Part shown: one piece after another, positions 18,768 to 27,118 of the stretch
How positions within the stretch are numbered: the first letter of the stretch is position 1
Layout: the number at the start of each line of letters is the position of its first letter
From: Deltaproteobacteria bacterium
GTDB lineage: Bacteria; Desulfobacterota; Syntrophobacteria; BM002
DNA length: 64,000 nt
NCBI GenBank assembly: GCA_019309045.1
Contig: JAFDGZ010000021.1
Coordinates: forward strand, 47,180 to 111,179
Direction: 5' to 3'
Program-made: the position numbers and the translations under genes
Notes under the pieces: generated by a model
Seen by the model: the letters and a program-made list of their open reading frames with translations, nothing else
Told to the model about the DNA's origin: nothing
The model's database searches: none

Positions 18768-20240
18768 TCAATCATAGAGTATTTCCCAGTGCTGATCAAA
18801 AGAGCTATCCAGTATGCTGTAGCGGTACTCCATGGTCTTGCCCCTGCCTGGCTCCAGCCCCGGTTCGACCTTCCAGTAGCGCAGATAGAGGGCAGGAGTG
18901 GGTACAAAGCCGGTTTCAGGCGGCACTGCCGGCTCTAACCAGACTTCCCTTTCCTCAATGATCTTCCAGACAGTCCCATATTTCTTGCTCCGCACCTTCT
19001 CTCCCACTCTCGGCAGTCGCAGTTTCTCTCTGAGGTCTTTGAACCGATAGGTAGTGCGCTTCTCGATTTCGAGGATGGGCTCCCCCATGAGCATGATGCC
19101 AATGGCTCCCAGCGGAGCTGTCACCAGTATCGACAGCACTGCAACTGCCAGGATGACCTCACCGGCAGCCACTCCGGCTTCCAGGGGCACCGCACCGATT
19201 GCAGCCTGCACTGTGGCTTTGGGTATATAGGAAACCACGCAGAACAGTCTCTCTTTCCAGTCCAGGTCTGTACCCATGACAGACAAATAGGTGCCGACTG
19301 AGCGTGCCAGCAGTCCTAGTGAAATCACCGCCAAACCAGCAGCACCAGCCTTCCAGGCCACGGAGATATTGACCTGCGCCCCCACCAGTACGAAAAGCAG
19401 TAACTCGGCAAATACCCAGAGCTTTTTGAGCTTCTGTGAAATAATGTGGGCAATTGCTTCCTCTTTCTCCAGTATTATAAAGCCAATAGCCATAACTCCA
19501 AGCAAACTGGCGATGGGAACTACATTGTGGGCTACGTCCTCGAGCCAGGTGAGGCAGATGGCCGTGCCCATGACCAGGAGAGTCCGTCTGGGTGGCTGCC
19601 AATCATATTTCAAGAACAGTTTGTAGAGCAGGTAGCCGGGAATGATCCCCACTATTATGCCAAGGATAATAGATATGGGAATTCCCGCCAGTTGCCAGGC
19701 AATATTTACCTTGTGGCCGGTGTACATGCCGAGAAGAATGGTGAAAATGACAATGACGAACACATCGTCCACTGATGAAGCCGCCAGGATCAGGGTGGGG
19801 ATGCCCTTCTTGGCCCCCTTGCCTCGCTCTATGAAATCAATCATCAAGGGGACCACTACCGCGGGTGACACTGCTCCGAGGATGCTTCCCAGAATAGCAG
19901 CCTCCAGATAGGAGATGTGCAGAAAGTGAGGACCAATTAGGGTAACTACTATGATTTCGAAAATGGCCGGCACCGCAGACATCACAGCAGCTGTCTTGCC
20001 GATTCGGTTCAGGGTGTCTCGCCGCAGCTCGAAGCCGGCTCGCAGTAAGATGACGATCAGGGCAATTTTCCTGAAGTCGGCGGATACTTTCATCATCTCT
20101 GGCCGCATGAGACCAAGCACATAGGGCCCCACCAGGACTCCAATGATGAGCATGCCTACAAGACCTGGAAGTTTGAACTTGCGGAAGAGTATGTCAGCGG
20201 CCAGACCCAGAACCACAATCAATGCCAGGCTTATAGCCAT
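18768..20240 (-). CDS. Cation:proton antiporter (CPA2/Kef-like)
   Basis: A 490-residue protein with about 12 membrane helices in the first 395 residues (ISLALIVVLGLAADILFRKFKLPGLVGMLIIGVLVGP, then repeated hydrophobic segments) and a soluble C-terminal tail of about 95 residues. AASSVDDVFVIVIF holds the paired acidic residues typical of the ion site in CPA-family antiporters. It likely exchanges Na+ or K+ for protons. It lies downstream of the fluoride-riboswitch-controlled GTPase gene in the same direction; antiporters are common fluoride riboswitch targets, but a terminator-like hairpin at 20398-20435 lies between. GAGGAGGAA precedes the ATG. Confidence 0.85.
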   Translation of the reverse strand: MAISLALIVVLGLAADILFRKFKLPGLVGMLIIGVLVGPYVLGLMRPEMMKVSADFRKIALIVILLRAGFELRRDTLNRIGKTAAVMSAVPAIFEIIVVTLIGPHFLHISYLEAAILGSILGAVSPAVVVPLMIDFIERGKGAKKGIPTLILAASSVDDVFVIVIFTILLGMYTGHKVNIAWQLAGIPISIILGIIVGIIPGYLLYKLFLKYDWQPPRRTLLVMGTAICLTWLEDVAHNVVPIASLLGVMAIGFIILEKEEAIAHIISQKLKKLWVFAELLLFVLVGAQVNISVAWKAGAAGLAVISLGLLARSVGTYLSVMGTDLDWKERLFCVVSYIPKATVQAAIGAVPLEAGVAAGEVILAVAVLSILVTAPLGAIGIMLMGEPILEIEKRTTYRFKDLREKLRLPRVGEKVRSKKYGTVWKIIEEREVWLEPAVPPETGFVPTPALYLRYWKVEPGLEPGRGKTMEYRYSILDSSFDQHWEILYD

Positions 20241-20565
20241 AAAATTCCTCCTCTCGACATGCTATTCTGCCACCCACCCAACTTTGCCCTAAACTCGGAT
20301 TTTAGGCAAGAGCGGATCGAGTTAGCCCCTGGGTATCTGCTGAACTGTCTCGTGAAGAAAATGTGACTCTTTGAAAAGCAAGAATACTCATAAAAGTGAG
20401 GCGGCCGTCAGGTCCCACATACCCTTGGCCGCCTCTGTTGGAGGGTAGTTCCAGCGCGCTTATGTCGCAGTAGATGTCCTCCCTTAATCACGCAGCCAGT
20501 CTCTTGCTCGAGCCGGCGAACATCTGTGGCGAGCGATTAGACTGTTGAGCATCGCTCGCACCGTT
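20241..20565 (-). terminator. Gap with terminator-like hairpin and a leader hairpin
   Basis: Between the GTPase stop and the antiporter start. On the minus strand, perfect 9-base arms GAGGCGGCC and GGCCGCCTC (20435-20427 and 20406-20398) around a 20-base loop are followed by ACTTTTA, a plausible intrinsic terminator for the GTPase transcript. Closer to the antiporter start, TTGCCTAAA and TTTAGGGCAA (about 20309-20283) form a hairpin with one bulge, possibly an operator or leader structure. No gene is seen. Confidence 0.5.
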
Positions 20566-22344
20566 TCACAGACCCTGGATGGCCTCTTCCAACACCTCGA
20601 GTTCGCCCTTGACCTCCTGGATCTGCTTGTATTGTTCGGCAATCAGCTGTTCTGCTTTGTTCATCTCCGCAGCGCTGACCTTTTTCAACTCCACAGCCTT
20701 GTCGATAGCCTTTCTGATTCCTTCTTCAGTGGCTTCGATCTTGAGGTTCAGGTCCCAGCGAAATTTTAGAAAACTCTTTTTGATTCGGTCCATAAAATCC
20801 CACCGTACTCGGCCACAGTTCATATCTATCTTGTCAGGCAGCTTCTTCTGCAAGTCCTTCAGTACCCTGGCCTGAGAAAGCCCTCTGGGGAGAATTTTTT
20901 GCGAAAAGAAGTCGAGGGCTCCTTCCAGATCAAAAAACTTCGGGGGGTCCCCCACCATGTAGTACAGTTGACTGTCGCTGCTTATGGTTTCCTCAGCCAC
21001 AAATCTTTCCAACTGCAAGTCAAATAATTCAGCAGAGGCATTGACGATTGCATCGATGATCTCATTGGCCCTATCGGAGAATTTTTTCGACACGCGGGCA
21101 TACTCTTCGTTCAGCTTCTCTTCTTCGCGGACAATCCATTCATCAAACGTCCGAACGATGCCATTCTGGAGTACCTCTTCCATGATTCGTACATACTCAG
21201 CTGTGCTTCGGTGCTGGTGTTTTTCTCCAGCCTCGTGTAGCTCATTGAGAAGCCTTGGGATTTCAACCTCTTTCAGCCGCAGCAAGTCGCGGTCCAGCAT
21301 ATCGATGAGGCGCTTCATCTCACCTTCGAAATAGTAAGAGTTGTCTTCACGGTCGCGCTTGATCAACTCCATCTTTTCCTGGAAGAGACGGATCTTTTCT
21401 TCCAAGGCTTCCAGTGGTGTGGCAATGGCCCGCCTCTCGAGCTCTATGGCGAACTCTTCGTCCGACAGCAGTTTTCTGGCGCCGTGGAGTGCAGAGCGCA
21501 GCACAGTTTTACCCTTCTCTTTCAGAAGAAACTCTCCCAGCACCCTGTCAAACTCAGGCAGACCACTCTGAGTAAGCAGTCTCTGGTTGCCGGATTGTTT
21601 TCCTTCCAGGGCCAGTTTGGCAGATAGAGGATAGATGCGGATGCCGTCCGAACCCAGCGCTTTCTCGATAACCTCCTTTGAGAAGGCCATAGACTCCTGC
21701 CGATCTTGCTCGTCCATGTAGTCGATCTTGTTCTGGATGAAAAAGATCTTCTCCACATACTGTCTTACATCTCCGAGAAAGGCGATCTCCGACTGGCTGA
21801 TCGGTGGATCCACAGCCAGTAGAAACAGAGCTGCATCGACTTTGGGCAGGTAGTTGTAGGTCATTTCCGTATTGTTCTCAAAAGTGGAACCCACGCCGGG
21901 GGTGTCAATGAGAAACACCCCGTCTCTGAGATAAAGCGAAGGATAGCTTACCTCCACGTGTTTCACATTCTTTTCGTTGCCGGGGTTGCCTCTTTCGGTT
22001 ACGTAGGCTGCCATCTCCTCCCGGGATATGGTGCTTCGCTGACCATGGTTGAACACAACTTCAATCTTCTCGCGGTCACCGTATTTGAGCAGGGTCACAA
22101 TAGAGGTGAGGGGAACTACTGCGGTAGGCAACACCCTGTCTCCCAACAGACTGTTGATAAAGGTAGACTTGCCCCTTTTAAACTGCCCCAACACTACCAG
22201 GTGAAAACGGTTGCCGGCAAGCTTCTCACCGATTTCCAGCAAGCTCTCTTCCACCTTGGTATCACCACGACTTGAGGAGACCGCGGCCAACCGTTCAATA
22301 TTGGCCATGAGATCCTGCCGAATCTGTTTGTATCGGTCTAGCAT
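20566..22344 (-). CDS. Dynamin-family GTPase under a fluoride riboswitch
   Basis: A 592-residue bacterial dynamin-like protein. G1 P-loop GQFKRGKS at 53-60, the G2 threonine region (AVVPLTSIVT), G3 DTPG in LIDTPGVGST and G4 NKID in FIQNKIDYMD are all present. The rest is helical with heptad-like segments (about 300-420 and 530-590), as in the stalk of dynamins. No long membrane helix is seen; a hydrophobic tip may be in the LPRGLSQ region but this is uncertain. Dynamin-like GTPases remodel or protect membranes under stress. The start is ATG 22344 with AGGAG 7 bases upstream, directly behind the riboswitch; a longer start at 22395 would lie inside the terminator. Confidence 0.88.
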   Translation of the reverse strand: MLDRYKQIRQDLMANIERLAAVSSSRGDTKVEESLLEIGEKLAGNRFHLVVLGQFKRGKSTFINSLLGDRVLPTAVVPLTSIVTLLKYGDREKIEVVFNHGQRSTISREEMAAYVTERGNPGNEKNVKHVEVSYPSLYLRDGVFLIDTPGVGSTFENNTEMTYNYLPKVDAALFLLAVDPPISQSEIAFLGDVRQYVEKIFFIQNKIDYMDEQDRQESMAFSKEVIEKALGSDGIRIYPLSAKLALEGKQSGNQRLLTQSGLPEFDRVLGEFLLKEKGKTVLRSALHGARKLLSDEEFAIELERRAIATPLEALEEKIRLFQEKMELIKRDREDNSYYFEGEMKRLIDMLDRDLLRLKEVEIPRLLNELHEAGEKHQHRSTAEYVRIMEEVLQNGIVRTFDEWIVREEEKLNEEYARVSKKFSDRANEIIDAIVNASAELFDLQLERFVAEETISSDSQLYYMVGDPPKFFDLEGALDFFSQKILPRGLSQARVLKDLQKKLPDKIDMNCGRVRWDFMDRIKKSFLKFRWDLNLKIEATEEGIRKAIDKAVELKKVSAAEMNKAEQLIAEQYKQIQEVKGELEVLEEAIQGL

Positions 22345-22397
22345 AGCAGTTCTCCTGCAGAAAGGCCCCGCCAGGTCCCGGCCTGACAGGGCCAAAC

Positions 22398-22425
22398 AAA
22401 AAACCCACCTGGCAGTTCCGGTGGG
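22398..22425 (-). terminator. Riboswitch-controlled intrinsic terminator
   Basis: CCCACC (22425-22420) pairs with GGTGGG (22409-22404), followed by six T (22403-22398). A competing antiterminator pairs GGGGTAGG (22451-22444) with CCTACCCC (22430-22423), taking the CCCC shared with the terminator. This is the expression platform of the fluoride riboswitch upstream. Confidence 0.85.
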
Positions 22426-22464
22426 GTAGGCTTGTTGCTGGCTCCTACCCCAATATACTGTGGA

Positions 22465-22514
22465 GCAGGAGTCATCAGCCCCCGCAGGGGCGGTTTAAGG
22501 CAGACTCCATTGCC
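22465..22514 (-). promoter_or_regulatory. Fluoride riboswitch aptamer (crcB motif)
   Basis: The minus strand reads GGCAATGGAGTCTGCC, then TTAAACCGCC, then a CCCC-TGC-GGGG hairpin, then GCTGATGACTCCTGC. This fits the crcB consensus: P1 is GGAGTC with GACTCC, the pseudoknot is GGCA with TGCC, and the AACCGCC and GCUGAUGACUCCU blocks are the conserved ones. Binding fluoride stabilises P1. Without it CTCCT of P1 can pair with AGGAG (in GGGGTAGGAG), which would free CCCACC for the terminator. So this is an ON switch. The controlled gene is a dynamin-family GTPase. Confidence 0.92.
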
Positions 22515-22523
22515 TTTTTTTTC

Positions 22524-22553
22524 ACAATAGCAGAGCTATTGTCGGCTTGTCAA
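22524..22553 (-). promoter_or_regulatory. Promoter of the fluoride riboswitch transcript
   Basis: On the minus strand TTGACA (22553-22548), 18-base spacer, TATTGT (22529-22524). Predicted start about 22517, only a few bases before the aptamer, which agrees with the riboswitch being the very 5' end of the transcript. Confidence 0.6.
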
Positions 22554-22732
22554 GCTTGGCAAATTCGACCTTGCTATTTATGAAACATATAAACTAGAGG
22601 CACGGAGAAGCCTGTTTTCGTCATTCATCCACCAGGTTTTGTCACATAAAATGTCGCGTAGAATCCGACTTTGTAATCCTTGTAAAACAATAGGTACTTT
22701 TTCCGCGTCGCATTTTTCCCAAACAATCTCGC

Positions 22733-22779
22733 TTGACTCCAATTTATCTACCAACTATATTTATTTTTAACTATATAGT
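22733..22779 (+). promoter_or_regulatory. ArsR-controlled promoter/operator
   Basis: TTGACT (22733-22738), 17-base spacer, TATATT (22756-22761). The -10 box lies in AACTATATTTA and is followed by AACTATATAG with the palindrome CTATATAG (22771-22778). Such AT-rich ACTATAT repeats resemble ArsR operators, and the site sits just before an arsR gene. A similar block, CACTATATTTATGGTGAG, occurs after that gene (about 23142). Confidence 0.55.
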
Positions 22780-22789
22780 GGAGATTGTA

Positions 22790-23134
22790 ATGAATGGTTT
22801 TCTTGCCGTCATGAAGGCTCTTTCCGACTCAACCAGGCTGAAAATTATCAAGATGTTGCAGCAGAAGGAAATGTGTGTCTGTGAAATCAAAGAGGCTCTC
22901 GACCTGGCGCAACCCACGGTTTCCAGGCATTTGAAGGTCCTAGAACAGGCAGGACTCGTGAGACACCACAAAGACGGTCTCTGGGTCAACTACAGTCTTA
23001 CCGATGGAGAGAGCAGTCCTTATGCGGCAACACTACTAGGCAACCTTCGCCACTGGCTGACAGAGGAACCCGAGATAAAAGCCTTGCTGGAGAAGGTTTC
23101 CACTATTCGCCGAGAGGAAGTGTGTCGCAAATAA
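22790..23134 (+). CDS. arsR: ArsR-family arsenite-responsive repressor
   Basis: A 114-residue winged-helix regulator. MKALSDSTRLKIIKML is the usual start, KEMCVCEIKEAL holds the CVC metal-binding motif of arsenite-type ArsR proteins, and QPTVSRHLKVLEQAGLV is the recognition helix. GGAG lies 6 bases before ATG 22790. It heads an operon with an Fe-S protein, a broken arsC and acr3. It likely represses its own promoter until As(III) or Sb(III) binds the cysteines. Confidence 0.9.
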   Translation: MNGFLAVMKALSDSTRLKIIKMLQQKEMCVCEIKEALDLAQPTVSRHLKVLEQAGLVRHHKDGLWVNYSLTDGESSPYAATLLGNLRHWLTEEPEIKALLEKVSTIRREEVCRK

Positions 23135-23205
23135 GCTTCTGCCACTATATTTATGGTGAGCTATTTAGTGATACAGCACTATGGAACAACAGCAGGAGGT
23201 CTGCA

Positions 23206-23730
23206 ATGCTGCTCACAGGATACCGCAAGGAGATCTTTCGGCCGGAGTGCAACCCGCAGTTTCAATCATTGCACTGCATTGCCCACCTCGAGGAGGACAT
23301 CTCCGAGGTGCTGCCCTACCTCAATACGGTCCTGGGGGGACACCAGTATTTAAAGGAACCGCCAGCGCTTACTCTCAAGATATATGGAAAACTCATCACA
23401 CTCCACCCCAGGGAAATTGCCATCAACGCTCTGAAAGATGAGGCAGAAGCAGAAAAGATTCTCGAGTGGCTCAAAAAAGAAATCAACGACACCTGGGAGA
23501 AGCGTACAGAAATTGAACCGAGTTTCGAGACCCCGGAAAAACCAAGAGTTCTGGAGATTCTCAAACTGCTACCCAAAACAAACTGCCGTGAATGCGGTCA
23601 ACCCACCTGCATGGTGTTCGCCACTCAGGTCGCTGACGGTGGCAGGGGCCCGGAGGATTGCCCGCCGCTGAGCGAGGAGGCCAGGAGCAAACTTGAGGAG
23701 TATCTCGGGCAATTCCGCTTGCTTCACTGA
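23206..23730 (+). CDS. Fe-S cluster domain protein of the ars operon
   Basis: A 174-residue protein. The C-terminal CRECGQPTCMVFATQVADGGRGPEDCPPL carries the four-Cys 4Fe-4S motif found in RnfB and the CODH/acetyl-CoA synthase corrinoid protein. The N-terminal 120 residues have no recognisable enzyme motif. AGGAGGT lies 5 bases before ATG 23206. Related proteins are often next to ArsR genes in Desulfobacterota. The role is unknown; electron transfer or metal sensing are possible. Confidence 0.75.
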   Translation: MLLTGYRKEIFRPECNPQFQSLHCIAHLEEDISEVLPYLNTVLGGHQYLKEPPALTLKIYGKLITLHPREIAINALKDEAEAEKILEWLKKEINDTWEKRTEIEPSFETPEKPRVLEILKLLPKTNCRECGQPTCMVFATQVADGGRGPEDCPPLSEEARSKLEEYLGQFRLLH

Positions 23731-23774
23731 GCACTTCTGACTGGCACGTCCAATTTGACAATGGAGGGCAGGGT

Positions 23775-24331
23775 ATGCTGTCCCAGGGGAAGACAACCAT
23801 CCTCTTTTTGTGCACTGGCAACTCCTGCCGCAGCCAGATGGCAGAAGGTTTCAGCCGCCATCTGAAGGGGAGCCAAATCAAAGCGTACTCTGCCGGGGTA
23901 AATCCAGAAGGGGTAGATCCGTGGGCTGTAAAGGCCATGGCGGATGTTGGCATAGACATCTCGCAGCAAGGCTCTAAATCTCTTGCTGACATAGGGCACC
24001 TAGAGTTCGACACGTCATCACTCTTTGCGACAACGCCCAGAAAGCTTGCCCAACCTTCCCGGCCAAAACCAGAGTCCTGCACGTGTGATTCGATGATCCA
24101 CCCAGACTGGCCGCAAGTGTTCACAGCGAAGAGGAAACTATGAAGCATTACCGCCGGGTCCGGGATGAGATTAGGGCCTTTATCCAGCAACTGCCTGGAG
24201 CTCTCTTCATTGGTGAATCCGGAGGCATGTCAAGCAAGGCACAGCTCCTTGAGAAAGGAATCAAGTCGTTTCTAGAGCAAATACCGAAGGATGTTCTGAA
24301 AAAAACTGATAATCAGGAGGAAAACAGATGA
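23775..24331 (+). pseudogene. arsC: Arsenate reductase (LMW phosphatase type), frameshifted with nonsense codon
   Basis: The N-terminus is intact: ILFLCTGNSCRSQMAEGF has the CX5R loop. After HLEFD (about 24011) one base is missing (expected D-Y-V; GAC then ACGTC), and the family sequence VITLCDNAQKACPTFPAKTRVLHV continues in the other frame. That frame has a TGA at 24086-24088 where relatives have Gly (H-x-G-F-D-D-P), then resumes with FDDPPRLAA and MKHYRRVRDEIRAFIQQLP up to 24331, overlapping acr3 by 4 bases. With two lesions the gene is very likely inactive unless both are sequence errors. It would have reduced As(V) to As(III). Confidence 0.82.
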
Positions 24332-25536
24332 CAGAAGCAGCAGCAAACAAGCTTGCCGTGGAGGAGCCTCGCAAGGGTCTCTCTCTTTTTGAGAAATACC
24401 TTTCTCTGTGGGTTATACTCTGTATTGTCGCTGGCATCCTCCTGGGCAAATTTGCACCCGGGGTGGCGAAATACCTGGACGGTCTGGCCATTTATGTGGG
24501 TGAAGCACCGGTGGTTTCCATCCCCATTGCAGTGTGCTTGTTTTTCATGATGTACCCCATTATGGTAAAGATCGATTTCGGTGAGGTGATAAGGGCTGGA
24601 AAAAACGTCAAGCCAGTAGCCCTCACTCTTTTTGTCAACTGGGCCATAAAACCATTTACAATGTATGCTATATCTTTTTTTTTCCTGGGCACCCTTTTCT
24701 ACAATTTCATAGGACCTGAAGCTGTGGATTATGTAAAATTGCCGCTTGGGCTGAACCTGCCAGTAGGAGCAACGCACGGTGTGGGAAAGGTGGTCCTGGT
24801 GGAAGGCGTCAAAATGCTCCAGGTGCCCCTGTGGCGAAGCTATCTGGCAGGCTGCATTCTCCTGGGAATAGCTCCATGCACGGCCATGGTTCTGGTCTGG
24901 GGCTTTCTGGCCCGCGGAAATGACGGCCACACTCTGGTCATGGTTGCCATCAATTCCCTAACCATGCTTTTTCTCTACGGCCCTCTGGGGGGCTTTCTCC
25001 TCGGGGTGGGACGACTGCCGGTTCCCTGGCAGGCCCTGGTACTCTCCATTGGCATCTATGTTGCGCTACCCCTGGTAGCAGGCTACATCTCTCGCAGACT
25101 CCTCATTCAGGCCCGCGGTGAGCAGTGGTTCAAGGAAAAGTTTCTCCATATACTGACGCCCATCACCATCACAGCTCTACTCATTACCCTGATATTGCTT
25201 TTTTCCTTCAAGGGAGAAGTAATTGTTGCCAATCCTCTCACCATTCTCTGGATTGCTATTCCTCTGTTCATCCAGACAAACCTGATATTTTGGCTTGGCT
25301 ATGGTCTGTCGAAACCGCTCAGGCTCACATATGACGATGCAGCGCCTTCAGCAATGATCGGTGCTTCGAATCATTTTGAAGTGGCCATTGCCACTGCCAC
25401 CCTGCTGTTCGGCCTTTCCTCTGGTGCTGCTCTGGCCACGGTAGTCGGCGTTCTCATTGAGGTGCCAGTAATGCTCATGCTGGTCAAAATCTGTCTGTGG
25501 ACTCGGAACTGGTTTCCGAGAGCTGTATACGCATAG
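24328..25536 (+). CDS. acr3: Arsenite efflux permease ACR3
   Basis: A 402-residue membrane protein of the ACR3 family with ten predicted helices. [38 protein letters not shown] and [15 protein letters not shown] are typical; the Cys in PCTAM is the conserved essential one in this family. It exports As(OH)3 from the cytoplasm. It starts inside the end of the arsC remnant (ATGA overlap) behind AGGAGG. Since arsenite dominates in anoxic sulfidic settings, efflux alone can protect without ArsC. Confidence 0.93.
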   Translation: MTEAAANKLAVEEPRKGLSLFEKYLSLWVILCIVAGILLGKFAPGVAKYLDGLAIYVGEAPVVSIPIAVCLFFMMYPIMVKIDFGEVIRAGKNVKPVALTLFVNWAIKPFTMYAISFFFLGTLFYNFIGPEAVDYVKLPLGLNLPVGATHGVGKVVLVEGVKMLQVPLWRSYLAGCILLGIAPCTAMVLVWGFLARGNDGHTLVMVAINSLTMLFLYGPLGGFLLGVGRLPVPWQALVLSIGIYVALPLVAGYISRRLLIQARGEQWFKEKFLHILTPITITALLITLILLFSFKGEVIVANPLTILWIAIPLFIQTNLIFWLGYGLSKPLRLTYDDAAPSAMIGASNHFEVAIATATLLFGLSSGAALATVVGVLIEVPVMLMLVKICLWTRNWFPRAVYA

Positions 25537-25544
25537 GAGTTGCT

Positions 25545-26066
25545 GTGGCTGTAGCAGATCGTCCGCCAACCCCGTGGCTGAGGGCAAGCTGGCAAGCCCT
25601 TTTACTGGTGGTGCTTGCAACGGCAGTGGCCTTGCTGACAAATCAGCTCCGCTCAGATCAGCTGCCTCTGGTCGCCGACTGGTCACCGGCAGCACGGTTG
25701 CTGGACGAAGCAGGCGACAGCCTGATCATATCACTCGATGAGGCCATTGCTCTCTTCGATACTCAAGAGGCACTGTTTCTCGATGCCCGCCCACCTGACG
25801 TTTATGAATTGGGCCACATCCTGGGCGCCCGCAACCTGCCGTGGGAGGATTTTGAGACTTACTATCAGAGGGTCATGAAAGATGTCCCCCAGGAGGCGCA
25901 AATTATAACCTATTGCGATGGGGAGGGGTGCTCGCTGAGCAAGGAACTGGCCCTGGCGCTCATTGCCAATGGCTACCAGAATGTGAGGGTTCTGGTGAAC
26001 GGCTGGAGCCACTGGCAGGAGCAGCAGCTTCCTGTTGACATGGGCAGCCTTTCAGGCTCGCCCTAA
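25545..26066 (+). CDS. Membrane-anchored rhodanese-like protein
   Basis: A 173-residue protein with one N-terminal membrane segment (WQALLLVVLATAVALLTNQL) and a rhodanese domain. LFLDARPPDVYELGHILGARNLP is the first conserved half; the active-site loop is ITYCDGEGCSLS, with the Cys in the catalytic place but without the usual Arg. GTG 25545 has AGGAG 5 bases upstream, right after the acr3 stop. Rhodanese plus DoxX/MauE pairs are frequent neighbours and may handle sulfane sulfur in the periplasm. Confidence 0.78.
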   Translation: MAVADRPPTPWLRASWQALLLVVLATAVALLTNQLRSDQLPLVADWSPAARLLDEAGDSLIISLDEAIALFDTQEALFLDARPPDVYELGHILGARNLPWEDFETYYQRVMKDVPQEAQIITYCDGEGCSLSKELALALIANGYQNVRVLVNGWSHWQEQQLPVDMGSLSGSP

Positions 26067-26136
26067 AGCAGGCAAGAGAATACTCGGTTACGTCCTGTGA
26101 TAATCAGCATTGCAAGAAGAACTCGAGCGAGGGAAG

Positions 26137-26760
26137 ATGAACCCAACGGATGAAAATGAAATAACAGGCAACACTGTCCGCGGAGACAATGACCATGCTA
26201 GCCTGCGCAGTGAGAGGTCTGAAGGTGACAGCGACACCATGTTGAAGGAGGTCTCCTGTGGCGCCAATAAAGCTGCTGGAAAACTGTGCCGCAACTTTGA
26301 AAAGAAAGATAGATGGAATTTGGGAAAGGTCGCGGCCCTTACTGTCCGCTTTGTTCTGGGCGCTGTCTTCCTCTATGCCAGTGTGGACAAGATTCTCCAT
26401 CCACAAGCCTTTGCAGAGATTGTCTACAACTACCAGATCCTGCCTGACAGTCTCATCAACGTCACTGCCCTGATACTGCCGTGGTTGGAATTGCTTCTGG
26501 GACTCTCTTTGATCAGCGGTATCTGCCTCCCTGGCTCCGTGCTCTTGGCCAACCTACTGCTTGTCACCTTTTTGGCTGCTCTGTTGTTCAATGCTGTGCG
26601 AGGTCTCGACATTCAGTGCGGCTGCTTCAGCACCTCTGCACTGCAGTCAGAATCTGCAATGATCTGGTACCTGGTAAGAGAGGTACTGTTCCTGGTCTTA
26701 TCCGGCTACTTGTTCTGCTATATATTTCGTGGGAAAAGAGCATCTTCCCTGACCTTGTGA
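26137..26760 (+). CDS. DoxX/MauE-like membrane protein
   Basis: A 207-residue protein with an acidic, unusual N-terminal extension of about 65 residues and then four membrane helices. FVLGAVFLYASVDKILHPQAFAEIVYNYQILP and LDIQCGCF are characteristic of MauE/DoxX-related proteins. The Cys pair in QCGCF is conserved in the family and may take part in disulfide transfer. ATG 26137 has GAGGGAAG just upstream. It follows the rhodanese-like gene by 70 bases. Confidence 0.72.
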   Translation: MNPTDENEITGNTVRGDNDHASLRSERSEGDSDTMLKEVSCGANKAAGKLCRNFEKKDRWNLGKVAALTVRFVLGAVFLYASVDKILHPQAFAEIVYNYQILPDSLINVTALILPWLELLLGLSLISGICLPGSVLLANLLLVTFLAALLFNAVRGLDIQCGCFSTSALQSESAMIWYLVREVLFLVLSGYLFCYIFRGKRASSLTL

Positions 26761-26778
26761 GTTGAGAAGGTGAGGTAT

Positions 26779-26922
26779 ATGCAGTGCCCAAGCCTGAAAC
26801 CGGAGGGCTTGCCGCAATGCAGCAATTTTGCAGACAAGACTGTAGGAGATAAATGTCTGCTTTGCTGGATCTATAATTCTGGCCAATCATTGTCATCTTA
26901 TTATCCTAGTTCTCAACTATAA
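26779..26922 (+). CDS. Small Cys-containing ORF (47 aa)
   Basis: A short ORF with AAGG 8 bases upstream of ATG 26779. It encodes MQCPSLKPEGLPQCSNFAD and later KCLLCWIY, with four Cys in a C-x10-C-x11-C-x2-C layout. It lies between the DoxX-like gene and the second ArsR promoter. I do not recognise a family; the CxxC and good spacing suggest it could be real, but it may be chance. Confidence 0.35.
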   Translation: MQCPSLKPEGLPQCSNFADKTVGDKCLLCWIYNSGQSLSSYYPSSQL

Positions 26923-27045
26923 TTTCTCATAGGGTTGTGATCTCGGCCAACGCGAATCCTTTGCCAAAGCATGGGAATCATGTCCGGAGTTGCTAGAGTG
27001 GATCAAGCCGGGCAGCAGTTGCACTGGGGAGGTGGAATAATGTGG

Positions 27046-27075
27046 TTGACGGAATATAGCTATATGGTTATATAG
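27046..27075 (+). promoter_or_regulatory. Promoter with overlapping ArsR-type operator
   Basis: TTGACG (27046-27051), 17-base spacer, TATATA (27069-27074). The spacer and -10 hold two overlapping palindromes, ATATAGCTATAT (27054-27065) and CTATAT-GGTT-ATATAG (27060-27075). A repressor bound here would block RNA polymerase; the ArsR domain encoded just downstream is the obvious candidate. Confidence 0.65.
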
Positions 27076-27118
27076 AAATTAACAAATAAAACATCCCCAC
27101 ATGAAGGAAATCTTGCAC

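Noticed and set aside
23741..23760. TGGCACG before the arsC remnant as a possible sigma-54 promoter.
   Set aside because: There is no GC 10 bases after the GG, and the arsR promoter upstream explains expression.
24086..24088. TGA in the arsC remnant as a possible selenocysteine codon.
   Set aside because: Relatives have Gly at this place, not Cys, and a separate frameshift lies upstream, so a nonsense mutation is simpler.
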